A stretch of 64,000 nt of DNA from Halobacteriovorax sp. (GTDB lineage: Bacteria; Bdellovibrionota; Bacteriovoracia; Bacteriovoracales; Bacteriovoracaceae), in the NCBI GenBank assembly GCA_002720865.1, contig PBIO01000014.1, positions 1-64,000 on the forward strand, given 5' to 3'. Each line of letters starts with the position of its first letter. Position 1 is the first letter of the stretch. The translations under genes were made by a program, and so were the position numbers. The notes under the pieces were generated by a model. It was not told the DNA's origin. It made no database searches and worked only from the letters and a program-made list of their open reading frames with translations. Positions 17,224 to 25,806 of the stretch are shown piece after piece.

Positions 17224-17960
17224 TGGATTTAAATCTCACTGGAAAAACGGCATTAGTATTTGGAGCATCTCAAGGTATCGGTAAAGCTATTGCTGAGTCC
17301 CTTATCAAAGAAGGCGTAAAAGTCGCAATCTGTTCAAGAACAGAGTCCACTCTTAATGAAACAAAAGATAAAATTGGCGCAGAGTTTGCCCTATCTGGTG
17401 ATCTTACAAAACCAAATGAAGCAAGACGAGTTACCGAAGAGGTCATTAAACACTTTGGTAAACTAGATATCCTAGTCACTAATACTGGCGGTCCTGCTAA
17501 GAATAATTTTCCAGATGTTACCACGGAGCAATGGCAAACTGATTTTCAAAGTATCTGGCTTTCGGTTACAGAATCACTTCAAGCGGCTCTACCAAAGATG
17601 GCAGAGAATAATTACGGACGTGTTCTAATGGTCACTTCTATCGCTGCCCTTGAGCCACTCCCAGGCCTAACAACTTCAAACGGACTTCGCGCCGGACTTT
17701 CAGGCCTCGCTAGATCAATCTCAAATGAATACGCTGCAAATGGAATCACCTTAAACCTACTTCTTCCAGGTTACACAGCAACCGATCGCCTAAAAGGACT
17801 TAACCTATCCGAAGAAAAAATTAAAGAAATGGTTCCGGCCGGCCGTCTCGGTGACCCAAGCGAACTTGCGGACATGGCCACTTTCCTCGCTTCAGAAAAA
17901 GGCGCCTACATCACCGCCCAATCCATCGCCGTTGATGGTGGCGTTTTAAAAGGTCATTAA
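17223..17960 (+). CDS. SDR-family protein with an altered active site
   Basis: 245 residues, Rossmann fold. The cofactor loop ALVFGASQGIGKAIAES and NAG-like TNTGGPAKNNF are standard for classical short-chain dehydrogenases. The catalytic Ser is present (VTSIAA), but where the family has YxxxK this protein has SNGLR, so both Tyr and Lys are replaced. A subgroup of SDRs with S/T-N-x-x-R is found in many genomes, and its chemistry is not clear to me. Its start overlaps the ACMSD stop, so it belongs to the tryptophan operon. Role in the pathway unknown. Confidence 0.85.
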   Translation: MDLNLTGKTALVFGASQGIGKAIAESLIKEGVKVAICSRTESTLNETKDKIGAEFALSGDLTKPNEARRVTEEVIKHFGKLDILVTNTGGPAKNNFPDVTTEQWQTDFQSIWLSVTESLQAALPKMAENNYGRVLMVTSIAALEPLPGLTTSNGLRAGLSGLARSISNEYAANGITLNLLLPGYTATDRLKGLNLSEEKIKEMVPAGRLGDPSELADMATFLASEKGAYITAQSIAVDGGVLKGH

Positions 17961-17962
17961 AC

Positions 17963-18526
17963 TTGGAGTATATTGAAGATCAAACTTTAACCGAGCTTCC
18001 GGCCCAACTTAGCGAAGTCGAGTTCACTGAAGTTATCTTTAAAAACATAGACTTCAAAGAAAGCTATATAACCGGCTGTCTTTTTATCGACTGCAAATTT
18101 GAGAACTGCAATCTTTCAAACTCAAAATTTCCTGGCTGCACCTTCAGAGACACAAGTTTTAAAAGCTCCCGCGTCTCGGGCATCAATTGGACCGAAGCCT
18201 CAAACCTCGTAAGTTTTAATTTCGATGACTGCCAAATCAATTATTCTGTTTTCCTAGGAATGAATCTTGATAATTTTAAATGCATCAACTCCCAGGCCAA
18301 AGGCTGCGATTTTTCTGAATGTTCATTAAAGAATGCTGATTTTTCAAAAACAGATTTAAGCGAAACAAGTTTTCATCACGCCAACCTAGAAAAAGCCTCT
18401 TTTTCCGATGCAAAACAGTACTATATTGATCCTAGTGTCACCAAACTCAAAGACGCTGTCTTTAGCTATCCAGAAGCTCTTTCACTTTTAAATTCATTTA
18501 AAATAAAAATAGATAATTTGAGTTAG
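17963..18526 (+). CDS. Pentapeptide-repeat protein, TTG start
   Basis: 187 residues built mostly of pentapeptide repeats of the form A(D/N)LxX, here rich in Cys and Phe: for example FIDCKFENCNLSNSKFPGC and CDFSECSLKNADFSKTDL. Such proteins fold as a right-handed quadrilateral beta-helix. Some mimic DNA and bind gyrase, while others have no known role. The only sensible start is TTG at 17963, two bases after the SDR stop; AAAAGG lies about 13 bases upstream. It is the last gene of the plus-strand tryptophan arm and overlaps the next convergent gene by four bases. Function unknown. Confidence 0.8.
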   Translation: MEYIEDQTLTELPAQLSEVEFTEVIFKNIDFKESYITGCLFIDCKFENCNLSNSKFPGCTFRDTSFKSSRVSGINWTEASNLVSFNFDDCQINYSVFLGMNLDNFKCINSQAKGCDFSECSLKNADFSKTDLSETSFHHANLEKASFSDAKQYYIDPSVTKLKDAVFSYPEALSLLNSFKIKIDNLS

Positions 18527-19632
18527 AAAGTAATTCCAATCTTCAAAATAAATGATGGCTTGGTGAAGTTTAAATCTCGAGTAGGATCAGTTACAACATC
18601 CATAACCCCCTCTCTTTCCCTAATAAGCGGAACACTAACAGAAGGAGAGATTATGAGATTAGAACCACGAGTGACATTTCTTCTAAAAACATAGCCTACA
18701 GAAAGGTCATAATCTAAATTTTCATCATCTTGCCGAAAGCCTCTATCATCAGTTGGCTTTCCAGTCCTTGGGTCATGGGTTAAGTCAAACAAACCACTAC
18801 TTGAAGAAAGTTCAGGTGAGCCGATATCCATAACCATTGGAATTTCATAATTCGTAAATTGCTTTATTCTCTCAGGATTTATTGTGTATGAATCCGTGAT
18901 ACTTTTAGGTCTCTCAACTTCCCTATGACAATCAGCTTCAACTTCATAGCCATCCACTGCCGATTGTCCCGTTAATGAAAAACCTTGTACTGTTGTAATA
19001 CTAGATTTTCTTAGTTCATCTGTGTTTTTTGAATTTACCTTATTCTCTAATCTAAGAGCAGAACTATTAGCTTCACCAAAAAACTGCTCTAGCCTAGCAG
19101 CTAACTTTTCTTTCTTCTTTCGATCTCTTATAACTTCTAATCTTGGTTTTAAAACACGGCAGTTTAAATTAATAACGGACTTTCTTTTCTCTTTTTTAAC
19201 ATCATCCGCAGTTATACTTAAATCTAAACCTAGTGGACATTTTATTCCAAGCTCACCCACAATCTCTTCATCGTTTAAATTATTTAATAGACCTAAAGAT
19301 TGAATGGTAAGCGTCTTTGATAATCTCTCTTGTTCATACTCTATATTTCTTTTGACCACTTTCCTTATTTTTTGTATCGCCTCTTCATCAAAATCATATT
19401 TTTCCATTTCTAAAAGCAACTCTTTTTCAATATCGACCTCATCAGAAGAGGTCACTGGAAAACTCCTCCTCCTTTTCCCATCGACTAGAACCGAATATCC
19501 CCATGGATTCCCAGTCTCACAAATTTGAACTTTTTTATCGATACTACTGGCCTGAAGAAAATCGAATTCCGACTCACAGGCCATAGAGGCAGAGGCAAAC
19601 AAAAATGAAATGATTGCTAAGTATTTTCTCAC
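18523..19632 (-). CDS. Exported protein of unknown function, outer-surface candidate
   Basis: 369 residues. The signal peptide MRKYLAIISFLFASASMACE would be cut near ASMA. The middle is charged and helical with pairs of Cys (CPLGLDL, NCRVLK, DCHREVE). The C-terminal part has alternating polar/hydrophobic strands (DYDLSVGYVFRRNVTRGS, LIISPSVSVPLI) and ends in ILKIGITF, a terminal Phe as in outer-membrane beta-proteins. I recognise no family. Convergent, 4-base overlap with the pentapeptide gene. It is 51 bases downstream of the DUF420 gene but on the same strand. Confidence 0.75.
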   Translation of the reverse strand: MRKYLAIISFLFASASMACESEFDFLQASSIDKKVQICETGNPWGYSVLVDGKRRRSFPVTSSDEVDIEKELLLEMEKYDFDEEAIQKIRKVVKRNIEYEQERLSKTLTIQSLGLLNNLNDEEIVGELGIKCPLGLDLSITADDVKKEKRKSVINLNCRVLKPRLEVIRDRKKKEKLAARLEQFFGEANSSALRLENKVNSKNTDELRKSSITTVQGFSLTGQSAVDGYEVEADCHREVERPKSITDSYTINPERIKQFTNYEIPMVMDIGSPELSSSSGLFDLTHDPRTGKPTDDRGFRQDDENLDYDLSVGYVFRRNVTRGSNLIISPSVSVPLIREREGVMDVVTDPTRDLNFTKPSFILKIGITF

Positions 19633-19683
19633 TCATGACTATCGGAATTTTCGGAAAAAAGCGTTAGAAACCTAGTAAAAGGC

Positions 19684-20208
19684 TCAATTAAACACCTTCA
19701 AAAAAGCATAGATCAAAACACCGGTAACACTAACGTAGAGCCAGATGGGGAAGGTCCAGCGGGCGAACTTTTTGTGTTTGGTGAAGTTTTGTTTGAAGGC
19801 GAACCATAGGGTTGCGAAGATTAGTGGGACTTGCACCATGGATAGTAGGATATGACTGATCAGAATGAAGAAGTAGACGTAGCGGATATTTCCTTCGGCG
19901 AGAAATTTCGTATCTCCATGGAAGTAGTGATAGAGAACGTAGCTGATAAGAAATAATCCTGAAGTGGCCACGGCAGTAAGCATGGTTTTAATATGGGCCG
20001 AGCGCTGGCCATTTTTTATAAACTGAAATCCAAGGATGAGAAGGATTGCAGTGATAGCATTTAATGTGGCGTTCGTGGCCGGTAAGTAGGTAACCCAATC
20101 TCCAGAAGCGGTGGCCGTTTCTTTAAAGTAAATTAGCCAGAATAAAAAAGCGAAGATTGCAGCGGAGAGAACCCCAATGCTTAAATAGGTTTTACTGTCC
20201 TTGCTCAT
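19684..20208 (-). CDS. DUF420 membrane protein of the respiratory locus
   Basis: 174 residues with about five membrane spans. The segment YLPATNATLNAITAILLILGF and the His-rich SYVLYHYFHGDTKF match the DUF420 family, often found near cytochrome oxidase genes and likely involved in oxidase assembly. Conserved His residues recur in ILISHILLSMVQVP and AHIKTML. It is the last gene of the bc/oxidase locus and overlaps the CPGC protein gene by 17 bases. The role is inferred from context only. Confidence 0.82.
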   Translation of the reverse strand: MSKDSKTYLSIGVLSAAIFAFLFWLIYFKETATASGDWVTYLPATNATLNAITAILLILGFQFIKNGQRSAHIKTMLTAVATSGLFLISYVLYHYFHGDTKFLAEGNIRYVYFFILISHILLSMVQVPLIFATLWFAFKQNFTKHKKFARWTFPIWLYVSVTGVLIYAFLKVFN

Positions 20209-20413
20209 TAAGCTGATCGTTTAAACGACGATTCTTGATGATGGTACGGTAAATCAGAGTAAAAGGAATATAAATAAGCCCAATAAAAACCATTAGGATA
20301 TAAACGATATAAGTGTCTTTTGGGTTATCCATAGAACCAGCACAGCCCGGGCAAGCCCAGGCATTACTGAAAATTAAAAAATTGAATATAACGGCAATTA
20401 GCGTTTTGATCAT
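20192..20413 (-). CDS. Small membrane protein with CPGC motif
   Basis: 73 residues. A signal-like hydrophobic segment MIKTLIAVIFNFLIFSNAWA is followed by CPGCAGSMDNPKDTY, a second membrane span (about 30-52) and a basic tail. The CPGC pair on the outer face could bind a metal, such as copper or haem iron, or act in redox chemistry. I chose ATG 20413 since it overlaps the stop of the upstream subunit III gene as ATGA. A longer start at 20446 lies deep inside that gene. Probable oxidase assembly or accessory protein; family not recognised. Confidence 0.75.
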   Translation of the reverse strand: MIKTLIAVIFNFLIFSNAWACPGCAGSMDNPKDTYIVYILMVFIGLIYIPFTLIYRTIIKNRRLNDQLNEQGQ

Positions 20414-21042
20414 AGAAGATAAATAAATGTGAAAACGAGGATCCAAACAAGGTCAACAAAGTGCCAAAAAAGCCCTGCGAGCTCTAAGAGGTTGTAATCG
20501 CCCTTATCAAATTCACCTTTGTAAGCTTTTACCCACATTACTGCTAGATATAGAGTACCTGCGAGAACATGAAGACCGTGAAAGCCAGTAATAGCGAAAA
20601 AGGTAGAGGAAAATAAATTATTCCCATGGGCATAAGTTGAAAACGTCATCCCCATATCATTCATAAGGTGGGAATATTCCCAAACCTGCATGGCCAGAAA
20701 TCCTGCACCACCTAAAACCGTGATACCTAGCCATCTAAGCATCGCTTTACGATTCCTTTGCTTACATGCATCGATGGATAAAACCATTGAAACTGAAGAA
20801 CAAATTAGCCAAAAAGTCATAAAACCAGAAAGCTCAACTCCACCTAATGAGTTGACAACATCTTCAGGCCAATCAAAAGCTATAGCACGAATAATCGCAT
20901 AGGCGATAAGAAGACCTGAAAACGACATGGCATCAGCTCCAAGGAAGATCCACATTCCGATCTTTCCAGGTGTCGCTTTACCAAATTGCGGGTCATCCGG
21001 GTATTCTAGAATTTCTTTAGGTCCTGTAGCTGCTTGTCCCAT
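20410..21042 (-). CDS. Heme-copper oxidase subunit III-like protein (second copy)
   Basis: 210 residues, seven predicted spans. Segments typical of subunit III: KIGMWIFLGADAMSFSGLLIAYA, NLFSSTFFAITGFHGLHVLAGTLYL and LLELAGLFWHFVDLVWILVFTFIYLL, the last being the conserved subunit III C-terminus. It is the longer form, unlike the coxC at 3136-3714, and no subunit I or II is nearby. It stands 10 bases after the octahaem cytochrome gene. It may complete the aa3 oxidase or another oxidase encoded elsewhere, or act in a bc-oxidase supercomplex. Confidence 0.9.
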   Translation of the reverse strand: MGQAATGPKEILEYPDDPQFGKATPGKIGMWIFLGADAMSFSGLLIAYAIIRAIAFDWPEDVVNSLGGVELSGFMTFWLICSSVSMVLSIDACKQRNRKAMLRWLGITVLGGAGFLAMQVWEYSHLMNDMGMTFSTYAHGNNLFSSTFFAITGFHGLHVLAGTLYLAVMWVKAYKGEFDKGDYNLLELAGLFWHFVDLVWILVFTFIYLL

Positions 21043-21052
21043 AGTTTATTCC

Positions 21053-23893
21053 TTATTTTTGGTTAGGGATTTCCATTTCCCCCATGTCTAGTAGAAGTTT
21101 TACTAGAGCATCAACTTGTTTATTAACATCACCACCAAAGTAATCTGGCTCACTCGCCTCTCCATCTTCAAAGAAGTTAGACATGGCCGTGTAAGGAAGA
21201 ATACTTTGTGGATTCATAATCCATTTCTTCATCCAATCTGCTCTCATACGTCTCTTTGCTCTAAAGAGATTTGGTCCTTGAGCTTCTTCGTTGTTGTAAC
21301 CTTCTGTGTGACAAGAAGTACAAGCTAGAGCGTTGTATAGTTTTTGTGCTTCAGCTTTTTCACCAGGTTTCCACTCAACTTTTGCGTAATTATCTTCGAA
21401 GGTCGGTTGCTTAGCACCTGCTTGAAAGCCCATAACTAGTGCATTTCTTTCTTCGTTTGTTAGGTTAAAGCTAGGCATTCTAATTTTAACCCATGGTCTG
21501 ATTGGATAAACATTCTTTAAGAAGTTATGAAGCCAGTCAGATTGAACACGATGACCTTGATCCACTAACCATGGAGGTCCAGCGTTTTCATCATCAGCTA
21601 CGTCAGTATGGCGAAGAAGGTCTCCTCCAAACTCAGTCCACTCTCCATTCTTAACTTTATGACAACCAATACAATTGTATTTGTTCGCAACTTTCATACC
21701 TTCATGGAAGATAGCTTCATGCTCATCAAGTCTCTTTCTGCCATCAGATGGAATTCTCTCATTCGTGAATCCAATAATAGCAACGGTCATTGTATAAGCT
21801 TCTCTTTCTGTCATATAGAAGTTAGGCATTTTGGTAATATCTTTAAAAGATTTATCAATTCCAATATCCCATCTTCTTGGGTTGAGTAAGTGAGCTTTAA
21901 TCCAACCATCTCTAGAGTGTTCAACATCATACTGATGACCAAAACCAAATTGTGTTAGTGGTTTCGTTCCAATTGCTGAAAGCTCTGGACCAATCGGTGT
22001 TCTTCCTTCAAAGCCATCAATATTGTGACATGAGTAACAACCGTATTTACCAACAGAACGATGACCTAGCTCTAGTGTTCTCGCTTTATCATCCATAGCA
22101 GCTAGCTTAGCTTTTGCTTTTTCTAGAGTATCGAAGGCCGAGAAGTACTCAACAAGAAGTTCATCTCTAAGTTTTTTATCAATTGATTCAAACCTAAGCT
22201 CTTCAAACTTCTTATTCTTTAAACTCATTAGATAGGCCGTAATATCGTTGGCTTCTCTATCAGTTAAACGAAATGATGGCATGATCGTATTTGGATCATA
22301 ATGACTTGGCTTCTTAAGCCAAGAAACAAGCCAATCAGCGCTTTTAACTTTTGAACCTGTACCAGTTAAGTAAGGTCCAGCAAGGGCGTTAACTTTCTTA
22401 GAGTTTTCAGGAAAACCTTCAACCCCGTGACAACCCATACAACCGACTTGATTGATAAGAGCCTTACCACGATCCTTGTTTCCACCAGTATAACGAGCAA
22501 AAGGCTTATACTTTGCTGATTTTTCAAAAACAAAGTCAGCCATGGCATTAACTTCTACCATATTCTTTTTTACGAATTCGGGATTTGAGTTATTACTTTG
22601 CTCAAAAAATCTAGGCATGTTGGCATGCTTATTAAAAGCCTTTGGTTCCCATACCCAGTTCTTAAAGAATTCTTTTGTAACTTTCGAAGCAATCTTTTCA
22701 AGTGATGGGCCTGGCTTTCTCTTATGCTCCCATCCCTCAATTTTGTGACAGCCATAGCAACCAAATTTTTCTAGGTTACGAATACCTTCGTTTACAACTG
22801 TACCACCTGGAATTCTTTCAACCCCTTGGTGACATTTAATACAGGCTGCCTCTGTGTATCCAACTTTAAACTGAACTTGTGGAACCTTATGTGGAGCATG
22901 CCAGTGATACTTCTCTTTCCATTCTTTTTCCTGTTCTTTATTACGAGGAGTGTGAGCTGGAGAATTAAAATCTGTAACTCTATGCCCTTCACCGCCGTGA
23001 CAAGTTGTACAACCAGTTTGCTTCATTGGGTGAGGTGATTTAGCCCCAACCATCAAATCTAAATTAGGGTGAGTCGTATAAGGCTGCTCAACATCTTCAA
23101 AACCAGCTTTATCGATATTCATATGACAAGTCATACAACGATCAACTTTTGGTACATGCTGAAAGTATCTGTCGTCAGTGATATTTTCTAAAACGACTTG
23201 GCTAACTTTAAGAGTTGGATCCATAAAATCGATCATGGGTGAGTTTCTTAAAGCAAAAATAGGATCAATAACTGTCTTGGCCCTAGCTTTCTTTAATAGC
23301 TCTCTAGCTCCAACAAGCTTTTCCATATCCTTTTGAGCTTCAGTCAGCTCTTTTCCTGTATCTGCAATTTTCTTAGAAAGTGCTTTTTCATCATTCGTTA
23401 AATGTTTTAGCTTATCTTTAGAGATAGCGAAGCGCTTTTTATAATCTTGAAGTTTAGCAAAAAGCTCATCAGCATTTTTATCGTGATGGCTATGAGCAAG
23501 CTCCCACTTAAAATTTGTTGCAGAAACATTTGAGTTCAACTGACCATTATTAATGGTTTCTGTTTTAATTTTTTGCTGAAGGACTGACATCTCTTCATTA
23601 AGTTTTTCAATCGTCTCTTTTCTGCTGGCTTGAAGTTTCTTTCCTTCTTCAATTCGAGCTTCAATCTCAGCTTCTTTTTTAGCGTCGATCTTTTTAGCTT
23701 GCTCAGCTAACTTTTCATCAATCTTAGCTTGGGTAACTTTCATTCCCTTTAGCTGAACGGCTTTCCATGGTCTGACAAAGTCATCCAGAAAAACCCAGAA
23801 GGTAGTAATGAGGAGTAAGATCGACAAAAAGGCGAAGATCTTATTCAGTTTATTCATGTCATAGGCCATTCCTGGCTCATGTTTTTTTGACAT
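21053..23893 (-). CDS. Octahaem cytochrome c with coiled-coil stalk, bc-complex associated
   Basis: 946 residues. One N-terminal membrane anchor (about residues 18-37) and a long Lys/Glu-rich coiled coil (about 55-210) precede the haem part. Eight CxxCH sites follow in order: CMTCH, CTTCH, CIKCH, CYGCH, CMGCH, CYSCH, CIGCH and CTSCH, all in the periplasm. The last five or six form repeated class-I-like units with Met segments (NTIMPSFRL, ITKMPNFYM, IRMPSFNL). AAGGA lies ahead of the ATG. Placed directly after the cytochrome b subunits, it likely replaces cytochrome c1 or f as electron acceptor from the Rieske protein. Confidence 0.9.
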   Translation of the reverse strand: MSKKHEPGMAYDMNKLNKIFAFLSILLLITTFWVFLDDFVRPWKAVQLKGMKVTQAKIDEKLAEQAKKIDAKKEAEIEARIEEGKKLQASRKETIEKLNEEMSVLQQKIKTETINNGQLNSNVSATNFKWELAHSHHDKNADELFAKLQDYKKRFAISKDKLKHLTNDEKALSKKIADTGKELTEAQKDMEKLVGARELLKKARAKTVIDPIFALRNSPMIDFMDPTLKVSQVVLENITDDRYFQHVPKVDRCMTCHMNIDKAGFEDVEQPYTTHPNLDLMVGAKSPHPMKQTGCTTCHGGEGHRVTDFNSPAHTPRNKEQEKEWKEKYHWHAPHKVPQVQFKVGYTEAACIKCHQGVERIPGGTVVNEGIRNLEKFGCYGCHKIEGWEHKRKPGPSLEKIASKVTKEFFKNWVWEPKAFNKHANMPRFFEQSNNSNPEFVKKNMVEVNAMADFVFEKSAKYKPFARYTGGNKDRGKALINQVGCMGCHGVEGFPENSKKVNALAGPYLTGTGSKVKSADWLVSWLKKPSHYDPNTIMPSFRLTDREANDITAYLMSLKNKKFEELRFESIDKKLRDELLVEYFSAFDTLEKAKAKLAAMDDKARTLELGHRSVGKYGCYSCHNIDGFEGRTPIGPELSAIGTKPLTQFGFGHQYDVEHSRDGWIKAHLLNPRRWDIGIDKSFKDITKMPNFYMTEREAYTMTVAIIGFTNERIPSDGRKRLDEHEAIFHEGMKVANKYNCIGCHKVKNGEWTEFGGDLLRHTDVADDENAGPPWLVDQGHRVQSDWLHNFLKNVYPIRPWVKIRMPSFNLTNEERNALVMGFQAGAKQPTFEDNYAKVEWKPGEKAEAQKLYNALACTSCHTEGYNNEEAQGPNLFRAKRRMRADWMKKWIMNPQSILPYTAMSNFFEDGEASEPDYFGGDVNKQVDALVKLLLDMGEMEIPNQK

Positions 23894-23904
23894 GGCTTAA
23901 ATCC

Positions 23905-24978
23905 TTATAGGTTAAGTTCCCACTCAGGGAGCGCAATTATGTATTTTAAACTAAACAACCAACGTAAAAACATCTTCAGTGGCAGCGTGGCCATGATGAT
24001 CACGAGGTACATATAAATATAGTAACGAATGTATCCAACCTTCTCGATCATCTCTTTACACTTATCCCACTTGGCAATAACCACAGGAATGATCAAATAA
24101 AGAATGGTCAGGATAATTCCTGGAAGCTCTCTAACAATCAGGTTTTTAGGAAGTGACATTTCAAGTCCAAAAACCCAGAAAAACTCTGATAAATTGACGT
24201 TATATTCCGCCACAACTTTATGAAAGTCCCAGAATTCAAATGGACCGTAGAACGTCCAGTTTGGACCCCTTAAGAAAGTTCCAACAATAATGAGATATAG
24301 CCAAAGAACTAACCAACCAAATAAAAAGGCAGTGATGGCCATCTTTCTTTCTGCGAAAGTAAAGTAACCATTCCCTTTTGGATTCGTATCAATATAAGGA
24401 ATAGCAATTAATCCCACAACGATTAGACCAGGAAGAACAACACCCGCCATCCATGGATCAAAATAAACAAGCATTTCTTGAAGACCTAGGAAGTACCAAG
24501 GTGCCTTGGCTGGGTTAGGTGCCCAAGTTGGGTTTGCAGGTTCTTCAAGAGGAGCATCAAATAAAATACCCCAACCAATTAGAAAAACCGTTCCTGCAAT
24601 AATTGCGAAAAGTTCTGTGTAAACAAGATTCGGCCAACACCAAACTTTTTCTCTATTCTCTGGCAGAGCTTCAATAGGACATTCACCAGCTTCAAGTCTT
24701 TTATCGTTCTCAGCGCATTTATAAAGTGAGTACCATGTTAAAAAAGCCACTGAAAAAACAAGGATTGAAATTGGAACATTATCTGGCCAAGTAATAATCA
24801 GCCAAAAGTTAGGGTCCAATGCAAAGATTCCGTAGGTAGCAACAAGAAGTGCTCCACCGATCCAGGCAAACTTTTTTGTACCGACCACCTTGTAATACCT
24901 AATCATGAAGTAAAAAAGAATACAGGTGATCGGAAACGATCTAATGGGGTCTGCTAAATAATTAATAAACTCTTTCAT
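23905..24978 (-). CDS. Cytochrome bc complex subunit IV-like (cytochrome b C-terminal half)
   Basis: 357 residues. The segment PNPAKAPWYFLGLQEMLVYF is the equivalent of the PEWY quinol-oxidation loop; the APWY form is common in menaquinol bc complexes. AGVVLPGLIVVGLIAIPYID and the downstream FTFAERK also fit. The protein has roughly nine spans, more than the three of plant subunit IV, with an extended N-terminal part carrying extra helices and a soluble loop (ENDKRLEAGECP). Its start is 27 bases after the cytochrome b6-type gene. Confidence 0.9.
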   Translation of the reverse strand: MKEFINYLADPIRSFPITCILFYFMIRYYKVVGTKKFAWIGGALLVATYGIFALDPNFWLIITWPDNVPISILVFSVAFLTWYSLYKCAENDKRLEAGECPIEALPENREKVWCWPNLVYTELFAIIAGTVFLIGWGILFDAPLEEPANPTWAPNPAKAPWYFLGLQEMLVYFDPWMAGVVLPGLIVVGLIAIPYIDTNPKGNGYFTFAERKMAITAFLFGWLVLWLYLIIVGTFLRGPNWTFYGPFEFWDFHKVVAEYNVNLSEFFWVFGLEMSLPKNLIVRELPGIILTILYLIIPVVIAKWDKCKEMIEKVGYIRYYIYMYLVIIMATLPLKMFLRWLFSLKYIIALPEWELNL

Positions 24979-25005
24979 AGAGATTCTTCCATATTTCTCA
25001 AATAA

Positions 25006-25788
25006 TTAAAGTGGTGCTGAAATTCCGCCATCCTTTCTAACTCTCCAAAAGTGAATCGCGATTAAAACGCCAACCACAAGAGGAATAAAAACACAGTGAA
25101 GGATGTAAAATCTAAGTAATGCTGGTTCACCAACAAAACGTCCCGCTAATAACTGAAAGCGAACATCGTTTTTATCGGAAACCATAACAAAGTCGCCAAT
25201 CTGCGCGAGCATTGCACCTGGACCACCATGACCAGCAAATGGAGTTGCTTTTGCCATGTTCGAGCCAACGGCAATGGCCCAAATTGCTAACTGATCCCAA
25301 GGAAGTAAGTACCCTGTAAAAGAAAGCAGAAGGGTTAATACAAGTAGAATTACACCAACACCCCAATTGAACTCTCTAGGCGGCTTATATGAACCAGTCA
25401 TGAAAACTCTGAACATATGAAGCCACACAGTAATAACCATGGCGTGAGCACCCCAACGGTGAATCTCTCTCATAATTCCGAGAGGCACATGCTCTTTAAG
25501 GGCGATAATATCATTGAAGGCATATTCCGCTGTTGGCCTGTAATAGAACATCAAAAGAACACCAGTAACCGTTAGCGCTAGGAAGATGAAAAAAGTTAAT
25601 CCCCCCATACACCAAGTATAACCAAGTTGAACCCCTGATTTTTTTAATTTAATTGGATGTAAATGAAGGAACACGTTCCCTGCAACTACAGCCGCCCTAT
25701 TACGAGCATTGTTTGGAGGACCGTGACGGAAAATAGATTTCCATACCTGTGTCTCTCTTACTTTGTCTGCTAGACCTTTTTCAGCCAT
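25006..25788 (-). CDS. Cytochrome b (b6-type N-terminal half) of the bc complex
   Basis: 260 residues. The four haem-b His are present with b6-like spacing: HRWGAHAMVITVWLH (14 apart) and HCVFIPLVVGVLIAIH (15 apart). RKDGGISAPL at the end equals the C-terminal tail of b6. The N-terminal part LGYTWCMGGLTFFIFLALTVTG has a Cys where b6 proteins bind the extra c-type haem, WCxGG; whether haem ci is attached here is open. With the separate subunit IV this gives the split cytochrome b arrangement. Rieske lies just upstream in the same operon. Confidence 0.95.
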   Translation of the reverse strand: MAEKGLADKVRETQVWKSIFRHGPPNNARNRAAVVAGNVFLHLHPIKLKKSGVQLGYTWCMGGLTFFIFLALTVTGVLLMFYYRPTAEYAFNDIIALKEHVPLGIMREIHRWGAHAMVITVWLHMFRVFMTGSYKPPREFNWGVGVILLVLTLLLSFTGYLLPWDQLAIWAIAVGSNMAKATPFAGHGGPGAMLAQIGDFVMVSDKNDVRFQLLAGRFVGEPALLRFYILHCVFIPLVVGVLIAIHFWRVRKDGGISAPL

Positions 25789-25806
25789 TTCTTATTCCTT
25801 AATAAA

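Noticed and set aside
19022-19528. Two plus-strand open frames opposite the exported 369-residue protein
   Set aside because: Low-complexity Phe/Ser-rich shadows of the minus-strand gene, which has a signal peptide and a normal codon pattern.
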